64,000 bases of DNA, from IMG/VR virus record IMGVR_UViG_3300025617_000018, positions 1-64,000 of that record. The stretch is one strand, 5' to 3'. Shown in pieces: positions 8,267-16,154 of this stretch; within the stretch, counting starts at the first letter, position 1; every line of letters begins with the position of its first letter. The notes under the pieces were generated by a model. That model saw nothing but the letters and a program-made list of their open reading frames with translations, searched no databases and was not told the origin of the DNA. This DNA is from a virus. Position numbers and translations under genes: made by a program.

Positions 8267-8611
8267 TTACTTCTTGCCGCCTTTTTGCGCAATAGCATCG
8301 GCACCAAAGAATGCAGATACCAAAACAGCAATAGAAGCAAAGTATGTTGGTGCAATATCAGCAATTAGATTTGCTGCCTTGTCTAGCCCGAACGCACTTG
8401 TTAGGAAAATACCAATTGGATATAGTAAAAGTCCGAACAGCGAAAACCAAGCCATCTTACGAATAGCATCACGCTGTGCATCTTTGTCTTCTAATTCTTT
8501 ACGCTTAAATTCTAGATGCATGTCATATTCTTCTGCTGAAATGTGTCCGTCACCATTTGCGTCCATTCCTTCAACTGCTGCTGCATCAATTGTTTTCTTA
8601 TCATCTGCCAT
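8267..8611 (-). CDS. Membrane protein with an N-terminal EF-hand, holin-like
   Basis: A 114-aa protein with a canonical 12-residue EF-hand loop at residues 17-28 (D17, N19, D21, S25, E28 as calcium ligands). It is followed by a charged helix and two hydrophobic segments (about 52-74 and 88-108) and a Lys-rich tail. Small two-helix membrane proteins beside endolysin and spanin genes are often holins, and the EF-hand suggests calcium binding on one side of the membrane; both are inference. The start at 8611 overlaps the upstream stop (TGATG). A GTG one codon earlier is possible. Confidence 0.7.
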   Translation of the reverse strand: MADDKKTIDAAAVEGMDANGDGHISAEEYDMHLEFKRKELEDKDAQRDAIRKMAWFSLFGLLLYPIGIFLTSAFGLDKAANLIADIAPTYFASIAVLVSAFFGADAIAQKGGKK

Positions 8612-8892
8612 CACTTATTCCCCTCTAGTTTAGCAATGCGAGCTTCTAACTCGTCTATTTTTTTAGTTACTTTAGGATATCTTTTGCGCCATGCGCTAGG
8701 ATCATCCTGTAACCAGTCCCATCCAAATTTGTCAACGAGTGAATCTAAAAATAAATCAAACTTTGACATTAAGTATAGTGCCGCGTGTGTATTTCTAAAC
8801 CACGCTAAAAATGCTGCCCCAAGCAGCGACCCAGCAACAGCAGTCCATATCCATAGTGTGTCGCCAAACATTCTGTCAATCATTTCTATCAT
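8611..8892 (-). CDS. Small membrane protein of the lysis cassette (93 aa)
   Basis: A 93-aa protein with one hydrophobic segment (about residues 12-32), an amphipathic Trp/Lys-rich middle and a C-terminal Glu/Lys heptad pattern suggesting a short coiled coil. It could be a holin, an antiholin or a pinholin-like factor given the neighbours, but no family is recognised. GAGGG six bases before the ATG is a good ribosome site, and an AATAAATA box lies about 22 bases upstream. Confidence 0.65.
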   Translation of the reverse strand: MIEMIDRMFGDTLWIWTAVAGSLLGAAFLAWFRNTHAALYLMSKFDLFLDSLVDKFGWDWLQDDPSAWRKRYPKVTKKIDELEARIAKLEGNK

Positions 8893-8914
8893 AACAAACC
8901 CTCTTAGTTATGTA

Positions 8915-8922
8915 TATTTATT
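8915..8922 (-). promoter_or_regulatory. Late-type promoter box AATAAATA
   Basis: Minus-strand AATAAATA, one mismatch from TATAAATA. It is 22 bases upstream of the 93-aa membrane protein and overlaps the o-spanin stop codon. It could boost the last two genes of the lysis cassette. Confidence 0.4.
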
Positions 8923-9343
8923 GATTAAGTGGAGTTTCCGAGACTACAGTATCGTCTGCATTAGGATTTACTGCATCCTCATAGTACACAATGATCTGTG
9001 TTTGCTGATTAATAAATCTGCGCATATCAGCAATGTTAAGTGCAAGGTTCTCATAGTCTTGCATGCTCAGTGCTACAAATGCAACTTCGCCATGACGCTG
9101 TTTAAACTCCGCCAAGAAGTCGTCTAGAATTTTTGCATTTACTACATAAACTCTTACATCATTGAGTTGGACTGGCTTGGGTCGACTCACTGTCGGCACT
9201 GTTGTCTTTTCCACTTTGGTTACTACCTTGATCTCCGGCTCCGGGGCTGGGCTGAACAGGCTGCAACCAGTTAGGAAGAGGACGGCTAGCATCGCCGCCA
9301 GTGTCTTCAATGATGCCGCGCCATAATTTTGCTGTAGCGCCAT
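8918..9343 (-). CDS. Rz1: o-spanin, outer-membrane lipoprotein (Rz1-like)
   Basis: A 141-aa lipoprotein. A signal peptide ends in the lipobox LTGC with C27 as the lipidation site, followed by a Pro/Thr/Val-rich stretch (residues 30-60) and a mostly helical C-terminus. Outer-membrane spanins join an inner-membrane partner to fuse the two membranes at the last step of lysis. The first 185 bases overlap the i-spanin gene in another frame, the classic Rz/Rz1 arrangement. It is longer than lambda Rz1. Assignment rests on lipobox, overlap and position beside the endolysin. Confidence 0.82.
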   Translation of the reverse strand: MALQQNYGAASLKTLAAMLAVLFLTGCSLFSPAPEPEIKVVTKVEKTTVPTVSRPKPVQLNDVRVYVVNAKILDDFLAEFKQRHGEVAFVALSMQDYENLALNIADMRRFINQQTQIIVYYEDAVNPNADDTVVSETPLNQ

Positions 9344-9668
9344 TCATTTTTCCTTCTAGTGTTTTTGCGTCCTTGATTGCGTCTTGGACTAGATCCATGC
9401 GGTTAAGTTTGCCTTGTAGTTCATCACCATAGGCTTCTGCTGCTTGTAGATCTTGTTGTAGTTGTTGATTTAGTTCTTGAAACTTTTCCATATCTTGTTG
9501 AAGTGCTTCAATACTTGCTTCACTTATTTCTACGGCTGTTTCTAGTTTTGCGTTGTTTTCTCGCAGTGTTGCGATTGTTGCTTGTGTGCTATCATAGTAG
9601 TACTTGGCACCGTATGCAAATGTGCCAAGTATGCCCACTATGAATATCATTGCATAGATTTTAAGCAT
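9159..9668 (-). CDS. Rz: i-spanin, inner-membrane coiled-coil (Rz-like)
   Basis: A 169-aa protein with an N-terminal transmembrane segment (about residues 4-22) and a long periplasmic heptad-patterned helix (about 28-90) rich in Glu/Gln/Leu. It ends in a low-complexity Ser/Gln/Pro tail that overlaps the o-spanin frame. This is the expected topology of Rz. Together with the o-spanin it would span the periplasm and disrupt the outer membrane after the endolysin has cut peptidoglycan. The start ATG at 9668 directly precedes the stop of the 57-aa gene upstream. Confidence 0.82.
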   Translation of the reverse strand: MLKIYAMIFIVGILGTFAYGAKYYYDSTQATIATLRENNAKLETAVEISEASIEALQQDMEKFQELNQQLQQDLQAAEAYGDELQGKLNRMDLVQDAIKDAKTLEGKMNGATAKLWRGIIEDTGGDASRPLPNWLQPVQPSPGAGDQGSNQSGKDNSADSESTQASPTQ

Positions 9669-9842
9669 TTAGTCCTCTTTTTTGTAGATTGTCCAAATAC
9701 CGTATGCTACAGCAATACCACCTGCGATCTTAGCAAGGTTAGCAGCAAAGATTGCTAGTAAACCCATAACGATTAAACCAGCACCATCCCAAGATGTACG
9801 CTCACCTAATCTTGCTTTAACCCATGCCTTTGCAACTTTCAT
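9669..9842 (-). CDS. 57-aa membrane protein, candidate holin
   Basis: A short ORF (57 codons plus stop) that begins in a TAATG overlap with the endolysin stop and ends directly before the i-spanin ATG, so it fills the gap exactly. The product starts MKVAKAWVKARLGERTSWDG and then has a hydrophobic region that can form two short membrane segments (about 21-35 and 37-50), ending in KKED. Position between endolysin and spanins, size and topology fit a class II/III holin, but no family is recognised. Confidence 0.72.
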   Translation of the reverse strand: MKVAKAWVKARLGERTSWDGAGLIVMGLLAIFAANLAKIAGGIAVAYGIWTIYKKED

Positions 9843-10306
9843 TATGCATTGATTCCTTCGCTGTATGTAGTCTTACCGTCTACACGACTTGCAGTAAGAA
9901 TGCTTCTGCGGTTTTCACCGTCTGCTTTGTAAGAAACATGTACCCAGCCTGAATCTGGAATGCCTGGAGTGTAAAACTCAAGGATTAGTTGATCAAACTC
10001 TAAGTTGTCACGAATCCACTCTGCTAGTTCTGCATTTGGAACACCCGGACATTCAATGTCTGCTGCTTCACCTTTGCAGTGTTGTGAAGTTGCTGAACCA
10101 CCAACTGCTTCGTTTAACTCTGGTGAACGATAACCACTGTTTAGTACAGTAGGACCAAAGTGATCACGCACTGGCTGTACAACATTTTCAAATAGTGCAA
10201 CTGCTGCATCTAAGTGATCACCTTGTGGTGTATTGTCAATACCCTTACGCTCTGCTGTTTGGCTCTTTGTAAATTCAGCCATTGAAAAATTCTTTGATAA
10301 TTGCAT
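9842..10306 (-). CDS. Endolysin, peptidase M15 family
   Basis: A 154-aa zinc peptidase of the M15 (VanY/D-Ala-D-Ala carboxypeptidase-like) family. The zinc motif SxHxxGxAxD is present as SQHCKGEAADIE with H76 and D83, and the third ligand is H123 in GWVHVSY. The NSGYRSPELN segment is also typical. There is no signal peptide, so release needs a holin. It cleaves peptide cross-links in murein. It heads a compact lysis cassette with spanins and small membrane proteins, and its gene is coupled by overlaps on both sides. Confidence 0.9.
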   Translation of the reverse strand: MQLSKNFSMAEFTKSQTAERKGIDNTPQGDHLDAAVALFENVVQPVRDHFGPTVLNSGYRSPELNEAVGGSATSQHCKGEAADIECPGVPNAELAEWIRDNLEFDQLILEFYTPGIPDSGWVHVSYKADGENRRSILTASRVDGKTTYSEGINA

Positions 10307-11019
10307 TATTTCCTCCTAACTACTAGTGTTTTGTCTGCATTTTCAAAAGTTAATAAGTCACCAAATTTGGTGATATTGTAATCGCCTATGTATTTGCTTA
10401 AAAATATAATTTCAGCAAAGTCATTGACATTTATTGATTCTTTGATTGACTTCAATGTAGGAGTTGTGTCACCAAAATCTACTATTTCAAAAGCCAACGG
10501 ATCTGCATATTTTTTTGAAATATGCAAAGTATTACCTAACACATTTATATCTTCTACATAACTTCTATTAAAAAAGTTTTTGTAGTTTTCCATCATCGAC
10601 TCTTCTTTTTTAGTCAAGTAAGCATCTTTATCTTGAGGTATAATACTGTCCAAACTTTCTTCGTTAACATCATAACTTGTAAAACTCTTATAGTATCTAA
10701 ATCTAGGGTTTTCTATGTTTGCTAGTTTAGTAAAACCATCTACAATTTCTAAAATTTGGGATGGTACTTGACTGTTTCTTTCCATCTCAACAAACACTTT
10801 ATATGTACCGTCGCTTTGTTCTGAACTTGTAACATCGCTGTCTAATATAAAATCATATCCTTTTTCAAAAAAGTTCATCAAGTCTTTTGCAGGTTCTTGA
10901 CCATTAACACTAAAACTTAAAACTACAATTTCTTCATCGCTGCCCATTTTACTTTTGAAACTATCAATTTCGAAAATATCATTGGCTAAATCTCTTAAAT
11001 CGTTTGAACGTAATCCCAT
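10306..11019 (-). CDS. Conserved phage protein, unknown (237 aa)
   Basis: A 237-aa soluble, mixed alpha/beta acidic protein with no motif I can name. The opening MGLRSNDLRDL is followed by a domain of about 100 residues and a second half rich in Lys/Asp. It is coupled to the 174-aa gene upstream by a one-base overlap. The pair resembles adjacent conserved proteins in marine T4-like phages, possibly minor virion proteins; that is recollection of context, not demonstrated here. Confidence 0.65.
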   Translation of the reverse strand: MGLRSNDLRDLANDIFEIDSFKSKMGSDEEIVVLSFSVNGQEPAKDLMNFFEKGYDFILDSDVTSSEQSDGTYKVFVEMERNSQVPSQILEIVDGFTKLANIENPRFRYYKSFTSYDVNEESLDSIIPQDKDAYLTKKEESMMENYKNFFNRSYVEDINVLGNTLHISKKYADPLAFEIVDFGDTTPTLKSIKESINVNDFAEIIFLSKYIGDYNITKFGDLLTFENADKTLVVRRK

Positions 11020-11543
11020 TATACTGATACCTCTGTTCCGTCTGATGCTAGTGTATCATCTGCTACTACATCTGCTTCTTGCGGCATTCCTTGTACATCC
11101 ATCATAGTTTCGTCAGTTTCTATATTTTTTGCAAAAGAAGAATACATATCCATTACTAAACTCTTAGGCATTTGAATTTCAACAATCCAAATAGGATGTC
11201 TTTCTAGTTTGCCTCGCTTGGTCCCAGGACGAAAATCTTCTTGTTTTTCAATAGTTTTAGGTTTTACATAGTAATCTTTTTTATAAGACACTTTACAATC
11301 GTAGTCTAATAGACGCTTGCCGCCCATTGGATCTGGCATTTTGTCTCTTTCCCACATAAACGAACATGTGATCCAATGTTTTTCAATCTTTGGGCCTGCG
11401 ACTACTTCACCGTCTTCCCAGTTTGCATATACATATACATCAAGTTCGTCTAACACTCTTTCAAAATCTTTCAATACTTGAAAGGCAGTGTTGCTGTTAT
11501 ATATTAGTTCTACATTTTTTACAATGTCGACAATGTCTTGCAT
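11019..11543 (-). CDS. Conserved phage protein, unknown (174 aa)
   Basis: A 174-aa protein with a helical N-terminus, a Trp-rich beta-like centre (WITCSFMWERDKMPDP) and an acidic Met/Asp-rich tail. No family is recognised. The frame opens at 11561, but the ATG at 11543 has AGGA nine bases upstream and would lie just after the +1 of the GATAAATA box at 11565-11572, so it is the better start. It is the first gene of the leftward unit running into the lysis cassette. Confidence 0.65.
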   Translation of the reverse strand: MQDIVDIVKNVELIYNSNTAFQVLKDFERVLDELDVYVYANWEDGEVVAGPKIEKHWITCSFMWERDKMPDPMGGKRLLDYDCKVSYKKDYYVKPKTIEKQEDFRPGTKRGKLERHPIWIVEIQMPKSLVMDMYSSFAKNIETDETMMDVQGMPQEADVVADDTLASDGTEVSV

Positions 11544-11564
11544 AATATTATTCCTGTTCATAGT

Positions 11565-11572
11565 TATTTATC
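11565..11572 (-). promoter_or_regulatory. Late-type promoter box GATAAATA
   Basis: Minus-strand GATAAATA in the divergent gap between the leftward 174-aa gene and rightward phoH. Predicted +1 is near 11559, leaving a short leader with AGGA before the ATG at 11543. It may drive the unit through the endolysin. Confidence 0.55.
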
Positions 11573-11672
11573 GTTATTTTTCTTTATAGTAGCGTTTTTG
11601 TCTTTTATCTCTAGATGCTAAATACCTTTGTAAGCATCGTATAGATGTTTGCTACATTCAAAGGAGAACTGA

Positions 11673-12389
11673 ATGGGAGCTAAAAAAAGCGCCAAACGGC
11701 AGTTCAACAACAACTTTTCTAATGTTGTTGACATTAACATTCAAAAGAAAAATCAAGTAAATATACTTCCAAGAAACTTAAATCAAGAACAATATATCCT
11801 TAAACTATTAAATCCTAAAAAAGACATTGTATTTGGCATCGGACCAGCGGGTACGGGTAAAACCATGTTGGCTGTTCAAGTTGCTATCAAAATGTTTAAA
11901 GAAGGTGAAGTAGATAAGATTATTGTTACAAGACCAGCAGTTTCTGTAGACGAGGATTTAGGATTTTTACCAGGCACACTAGAGGAAAAAATGGCGCCAT
12001 GGACAAGACCTATTTTTGATGTTTTTAGAGAGTATTTTACTGCAAACGATATAGAAGGCATGATTCAAGAAGGTATATTAGAAATAGCACCACTAGCATA
12101 TATGAGAGGCAGAACTTTTAAAGACGCTTACATTATTGCTGACGAGATGCAAAATGCAACACCTAATCAAATGAAAATGCTGTTAACTCGTTTAGGAGAG
12201 AATGCTAGGATGGCTGTAACAGGAGATTTAGCACAAGCTGACAGGCGACACGACAACGGATTGTTGGATTTTATCCAACACATGGAATCAAGCAATGTCG
12301 AACATTTGGACATAGTCCGCTTTGAACAAAAGGATATTGAAAGACACGAGGCAGTAAAAGAAGTCCTCCAAATATATGGAGATGAGTAA
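11673..12389 (+). CDS. phoH: PhoH-like ATPase
   Basis: A 238-aa PhoH-family P-loop protein: Walker A GPAGTGKT at 57-64, Walker B ADEMQNATP, and the TGDLAQADR segment typical of the family. PhoH proteins are ATPases related to superfamily 1 helicases; the role in phages is unsettled and has been linked to phosphate stress and RNA metabolism. It is one of two rightward genes in the window, so it has its own control. AAAGGAG seven bases before ATG is a strong ribosome site, and a hairpin terminator follows immediately. Confidence 0.93.
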   Translation: MGAKKSAKRQFNNNFSNVVDINIQKKNQVNILPRNLNQEQYILKLLNPKKDIVFGIGPAGTGKTMLAVQVAIKMFKEGEVDKIIVTRPAVSVDEDLGFLPGTLEEKMAPWTRPIFDVFREYFTANDIEGMIQEGILEIAPLAYMRGRTFKDAYIIADEMQNATPNQMKMLLTRLGENARMAVTGDLAQADRRHDNGLLDFIQHMESSNVEHLDIVRFEQKDIERHEAVKEVLQIYGDE

Positions 12390-12393
12390 TAAG

Positions 12394-12414
12394 AGGGGCG
12401 ATATGCCCCTTTTA
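12394..12414 (+). terminator. Rho-independent terminator after phoH
   Basis: Stem AGGGGC/GCCCCT with a GATAT loop, followed by TTTAT, starts five bases after the phoH stop. The T tract overlaps the stop codon of the convergent dCMP deaminase gene. On the other strand the downstream tract is poor, so it mainly serves phoH. Confidence 0.8.
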
Positions 12415-12903
12415 TACCTTTGTAACTTCTATTTTTGATTTGCGTAAAAAATCGACGCCATCTTTACTGCGATATTCAGTTTTGTAGTACACGGATACTA
12501 TTCCGCTTTGATAGATTAGTTTAGCACAATCTATACAAGGTGCGTGAGTAATAAAGATTGTTGCACCTTCTGCACTTTCTGAACTACGTGCTAACTTCGA
12601 GACGGCGTTCGCTTCTGCATGTAATACCTCTGGTTTACTTTTTAGTTTGTATCTTCCATTTTTATCTTCGTACGGAAATATTTGTTCTAGTTCTCCAGGA
12701 ATACGCATGTGATCATCTTCAGGAGTCATATAGATTTTATTCTCGCAACAGTTTTCCCAGCCACTGGGCATGCCGTTGTAACCAATACTAATAATACGAT
12801 CATCTTTTACAACAATCGCACCTACTTGTAGACGGTGTGCAGAACTAAGTTGTGCAAATCGTTCTGCAACATCCATATATGCATTAATAAACTTATCCTT
12901 CAT
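12412..12903 (-). CDS. Deoxycytidylate deaminase
   Basis: A 163-aa zinc-dependent dCMP/cytidine deaminase. The HAE catalytic motif (H95, E97) and PCxxC (C123, C126) are intact. Additional Cys/His residues around 52-66 resemble the second zinc site of T4-type dCMP deaminase. It converts dCMP to dUMP, the substrate of ThyX encoded 3 kb upstream. I place the start at the ATG ending at 12903; a TTG at 12927 is possible. An AATAAATA box lies exactly five bases upstream of this ATG, so the mRNA may be leaderless. Confidence 0.9.
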   Translation of the reverse strand: MKDKFINAYMDVAERFAQLSSAHRLQVGAIVVKDDRIISIGYNGMPSGWENCCENKIYMTPEDDHMRIPGELEQIFPYEDKNGRYKLKSKPEVLHAEANAVSKLARSSESAEGATIFITHAPCIDCAKLIYQSGIVSVYYKTEYRSKDGVDFLRKSKIEVTKV

Positions 12904-12908
12904 AGGAT

Positions 12909-12916
12909 TATTTATT
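12909..12916 (-). promoter_or_regulatory. Late-type box AATAAATA, leaderless geometry
   Basis: Minus-strand AATAAATA with exactly five bases to the dCMP deaminase ATG, so +1 would fall on the A of ATG by T4 late spacing. It overlaps the stop of the preceding 51-aa gene. Confidence 0.35.
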
Positions 12917-13067
12917 TGTTGTTCCAAGTTACTCCACAGAAGTAATCACCTTTGGGGCATTGTCCATTGTTAAATCCAATGTTGCGATTTTCACCACCGC
13001 CTAAAAATGCAAACACACCTGCGGTTGCACCAAACATTAGTACCATTCCTACTATTACTTCTTTCAT
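12912..13067 (-). CDS. 51-aa single-pass membrane or exported protein
   Basis: A short ORF between SHMT and dCMP deaminase. Its ATG overlaps the SHMT stop (ATGA). The product has a hydrophobic N-terminal segment (about residues 4-23), a Gly-rich turn, and a small C-terminal domain with two cysteines (CPKGDYFC). This fits a membrane-anchored microprotein or a peptide with a disulfide. No family is recognised. Confidence 0.6.
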   Translation of the reverse strand: MKEVIVGMVLMFGATAGVFAFLGGGENRNIGFNNGQCPKGDYFCGVTWNNK

Positions 13068-14203
13068 GATAAAATCTCCACGATTCTTTCTGCTAATTGT
13101 TTAAACCATTCAGCGTCCCTGCCTCGTGTAGTTTCTGCAGCTGTGCCAAGTCTGATACCACTTGTTTCTACAAAACTTCGTGGATCATTTGGTACGCCGT
13201 TCTTGTTTACTGTGATGCCATTCTCTTCCAATAAGTCTGCGGCTTCGCGACCTGAATATTTACTTTCACTCAAGTCAAGTAATAGTATATGACTATCTGT
13301 GCCGCCTGTCAACAGTTTAAAGCCGTTGTCTACAAATACTCGTGCCATTGTCTGTGCATTTGCTACAACTGCTGAAGCATAGCTAATAAACTCGTCTGTG
13401 TTTGCTTCTGCGAATGCTTGTGCTTTAGCGGCAATAATATTCATTAATGGTCCGCCTTGGGTTCCTGGAAAAATAGCTGAGTTGATCTTTTTAGTAAAGA
13501 ACTCGTCGTTCCAAAGAATAATACCTCCTCTAGGACCGCGTAGCGTCTTATGTGTAGTACTAGTGACCACATCTGCATAATCGCACGGATTAGGATATGC
13601 TTTGCCTGCGATCAGACCACTGTAATGTGCCATATCGACCATAAAGATTGCTCCTACTTGATCTGCAATGTGTCTCATCTTTTCCCAGTCAATTCGTCTT
13701 GGATATGCACTTGCACCTGCTATAATCATAGAGGGTTCTACTTCCAGTGCTTGTTTCATAATGTCATCATAGTCCAGCCAACCTTCATCGTTTACACCAT
13801 AACTGTGTGCTTCAAACCATTTGCCACTAAGGTTAGCAGGAGAACCGTGTGACAAGTGTCCACCACTTGCCAGGTCCATGCCTAAGATTTTATCACCTGG
13901 TTCCAAGAACGCTTTGAAAACAGCCAAGTTAGCATTAGCACCGGAGTGTGGTTGAACATTGGCAAACTCACAACCGTAAATAGCTTTTAGCTCGTCTATT
14001 GCAAGTTGTTCAATTTCATCCATATGTTCACAACCGTTGTAGTAACGCTTGCCTGGATAACCTTCTGCGTACTTGTTAGTAAAACAACTACCTGCAAGAT
14101 CCATAACAGCATCACTGGCAAAGTTTTCACTTGCAATCAATTCTATTGTTGTAGTTTGTCTATGTGTTTCTTTAGCGAGAATATCACTGATTCGTTGATC
14201 CAT
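13064..14203 (-). CDS. glyA: Serine hydroxymethyltransferase
   Basis: A 379-aa SHMT of the PLP fold-type I group. The PLP lysine is K219 in TSTTHKTLRGPRGG, with D190 and H193 (VDMAH) around the cofactor and the YAEGYPGKRYY substrate loop at 45-55. It makes 5,10-methylene-THF from serine and THF, the one-carbon donor used by ThyX. It is about 35 residues shorter than bacterial GlyA, lacking the end of the C-terminal domain after SGIRLGTAAETTRG, but all visible catalytic residues are kept. AAAGGA lies before the ATG. Confidence 0.93.
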   Translation of the reverse strand: MDQRISDILAKETHRQTTTIELIASENFASDAVMDLAGSCFTNKYAEGYPGKRYYNGCEHMDEIEQLAIDELKAIYGCEFANVQPHSGANANLAVFKAFLEPGDKILGMDLASGGHLSHGSPANLSGKWFEAHSYGVNDEGWLDYDDIMKQALEVEPSMIIAGASAYPRRIDWEKMRHIADQVGAIFMVDMAHYSGLIAGKAYPNPCDYADVVTSTTHKTLRGPRGGIILWNDEFFTKKINSAIFPGTQGGPLMNIIAAKAQAFAEANTDEFISYASAVVANAQTMARVFVDNGFKLLTGGTDSHILLLDLSESKYSGREAADLLEENGITVNKNGVPNDPRSFVETSGIRLGTAAETTRGRDAEWFKQLAERIVEILS

Positions 14204-14360
14204 TTTGTTTCCTTTGATTGTATAATGTTTCTAGGTATTGCAGAGAATCTCTAGTAATACAACTTGCACACTGACTATCATATTCTCGTAGTCGCTTAAC
14301 AAGTTCTTTATATGTTTTGTAATCTTTTATGCTTATATATCTACAACTACAAACTATCAT
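14184..14360 (-). CDS. Bfd-like 2Fe-2S protein (bacterioferritin-associated ferredoxin type)
   Basis: A 58-aa protein with the cysteine pattern of the Bfd / BFD-like 2Fe-2S domain: CxC at residues 4 and 6 and CxxC at 31 and 34, close to Bfd spacing (4, 6, 38, 41). Bfd passes electrons to bacterioferritin to release iron; free-standing BFD-like domains can also deliver electrons elsewhere. The ATG at 14360 forms an ATGA overlap with the upstream methyltransferase stop; an earlier ATG at 14387 lies inside that gene. Its 3' end overlaps SHMT by 20 bases. Confidence 0.75.
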   Translation of the reverse strand: MIVCSCRYISIKDYKTYKELVKRLREYDSQCASCITRDSLQYLETLYNQRKQNGSTNQ

Positions 14361-15484
14361 TTTGTAAACACATAAACACCTTCCCACTTTTCACGGCCTG
14401 ACTTTTTGTCGTTGCCTACGCCTGGGCGAGTGTTCAGCATCATTCTGATTGTCCCGGAATGCGTGAATCCGATGGTTTCGGCGGTGGCAATCCATCTATC
14501 CACGACAGCGTATGATTTATTACCATACGACTTATAGTCTGCGATGTTTGTTGCGAATACACCATCAGAGTTGAGGCCATTATATATGTTTCGCATAGTG
14601 GGAGCGACATAACCATCAAACCACTCATTAAGTGTTCCATACCTGACCATGCATTGTGTGTCTTCGTCTGAATATTTTTCGAGATTGAAATATGGTGGGG
14701 AAGAGAATGCGCAGTCGATGTCCTGTGGTGTGTAGTCTTCCGATGTCGAACAGTTGATCTCACCTTTAACTCCTATACTTTCTTCTATTAACTCATTTAA
14801 ATAAGTTAAGTATTTAATCGTTTCTGTATTAGGATCTACACCAATATATTGATACTGCATGTTAGAACAACTTGTGCCTAACAGTCTGCCACCATAGCCC
14901 ATTGAATAGTCGTAAACCCTGCCCCACATGACAGGACAGAGATGTTCTACAATAGCTCTAGCATTTTGCGGTTTAAAGTTTTGTATATTTTCGCCGGTAA
15001 CGAGTTCCAAAGAACGTCTGACTGCTGTAGGACGAGCAAGATGTATACCTTCTCGAGCCTCAAAACAAAGTCTAATAGCTCTTTTTAATTTACGGTCATC
15101 GTAAAATCTATCACGGATCGAGTTGTGACCACGACCTTTGGGCTCTGCTGTCATCATGTTAGGAAACAAAAAGCGACTAATAGGCTGTCCTTTATTGTTT
15201 CCTAGTGCAATACGACTATCTCGTACACCGTTGTAGTTGATAGTTTTAAAGTCTCTGATCGCCCGTAACAGTCCCGTTTCAGTGTAGTAGATGATTGGGA
15301 CAAGGTTTATGCTACGGTAGAGATCAAAGACTTCATCTACTACCCGATCTGGATCTTTCTTAAAATCAGCTTTAGTATAACTGTCAAGTTGATCCATAAC
15401 TGGTTCATACCCGGTAAACTCTTCACCGTGTATGTTGTGGTTCTGAATATTCCAGAACTGATAGATGTCAGTTAATGTTGACAT
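14357..15484 (-). CDS. DNA methyltransferase (SPPY type)
   Basis: A 375-aa SAM-dependent methyltransferase. The AdoMet motif is DYSMGYGGR (192-200) with an acidic GVDPN strand end (215-219), and the catalytic motif IV is SSPPYF (SPPY at 262-265). SPPY favours N4-cytosine or N6-adenine DNA methylation. No restriction enzyme is nearby, so it is probably an orphan enzyme protecting phage DNA or acting in regulation. The first 150 residues form a helical domain that may recognise DNA. It overlaps thyX by 17 bases. Confidence 0.85.
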   Translation of the reverse strand: MSTLTDIYQFWNIQNHNIHGEEFTGYEPVMDQLDSYTKADFKKDPDRVVDEVFDLYRSINLVPIIYYTETGLLRAIRDFKTINYNGVRDSRIALGNNKGQPISRFLFPNMMTAEPKGRGHNSIRDRFYDDRKLKRAIRLCFEAREGIHLARPTAVRRSLELVTGENIQNFKPQNARAIVEHLCPVMWGRVYDYSMGYGGRLLGTSCSNMQYQYIGVDPNTETIKYLTYLNELIEESIGVKGEINCSTSEDYTPQDIDCAFSSPPYFNLEKYSDEDTQCMVRYGTLNEWFDGYVAPTMRNIYNGLNSDGVFATNIADYKSYGNKSYAVVDRWIATAETIGFTHSGTIRMMLNTRPGVGNDKKSGREKWEGVYVFTK

Positions 15485-16154
15485 ATTCCTCTGCTAAAGG
15501 AAATATTTCTGTAATCACTTTAGCAACTTCTCGAGCAATGTCCATATGCTCTTTCTGTGTACCATTTGCTGCTCGTAGTTCAATGTAATGGATCCAAGAT
15601 CGCAAAGTTCCATTCATATACATACGACTTACTGTGTTACCTTCCGGTAGTACTGCTCTAGCTTGTTCTTTTGCAATGCCTCTATTTATTGCCCACTCGT
15701 AGGCCTTAGTTGCAGCAAAGATCACATCCTGCTGTAGTTCTTCCCAACGAATCAAAGTTGCTTGATCTTCTTCAGTGCTTAAATCTAATTCTACTGAGTT
15801 TTGACGATTTTTAGTGTCTTGTAATCTTGCTTCGCGAACTTCAAATTGTAAATCCTCTAAGGGATTAGCATAACGCTGAGAGAACTCTTGAAAACTGAAA
15901 CTACGATGACGCAAAATCTGTCTAGCGATATCTCTTGTTGTTTCAATCTCTAGGCAAGCAGATACCATTTCAAACGGCGACCAATGCTTATGCTTCGCAA
16001 GGTAGTTGAGTAGTTTAGTAGAGGTCTCTGTATTATACTGATTTGATGGATTAGATACTCTAGCCGCATACGCAATAAGATCCTGCACATCTTCTAATCC
16101 TTCTTCTAAAAACTCTTTGCTCGGTTGTGAATAACTTACTAATTTAACTTTCAT
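15468..16154 (-). CDS. thyX: Flavin-dependent thymidylate synthase ThyX
   Basis: A 228-aa ThyX with the signature RHRSFSFQEFSQRYA (82 to 96), a full match to RHRxxSxxxxSxRYx. It methylates dUMP to dTMP using methylene-THF and FAD. It is flanked by a 7Fe ferredoxin (adjacent, one base after its start) and lies in the same leftward run as SHMT and dCMP deaminase, giving dCMP to dUMP, THF loading and dUMP to dTMP as one module. Length is usual for the family. Confidence 0.95.
   Translation of the reverse strand: MKVKLVSYSQPSKEFLEEGLEDVQDLIAYAARVSNPSNQYNTETSTKLLNYLAKHKHWSPFEMVSACLEIETTRDIARQILRHRSFSFQEFSQRYANPLEDLQFEVREARLQDTKNRQNSVELDLSTEEDQATLIRWEELQQDVIFAATKAYEWAINRGIAKEQARAVLPEGNTVSRMYMNGTLRSWIHYIELRAANGTQKEHMDIAREVAKVITEIFPLAEEYVNIN

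Noticed and set aside
14440-14763. 107-aa minus-strand ORF inside the methyltransferase
   Set aside because: Its composition (His/Ser/Thr-rich) is that of an out-of-frame reading, and the overlapping frame has clear methyltransferase motifs.
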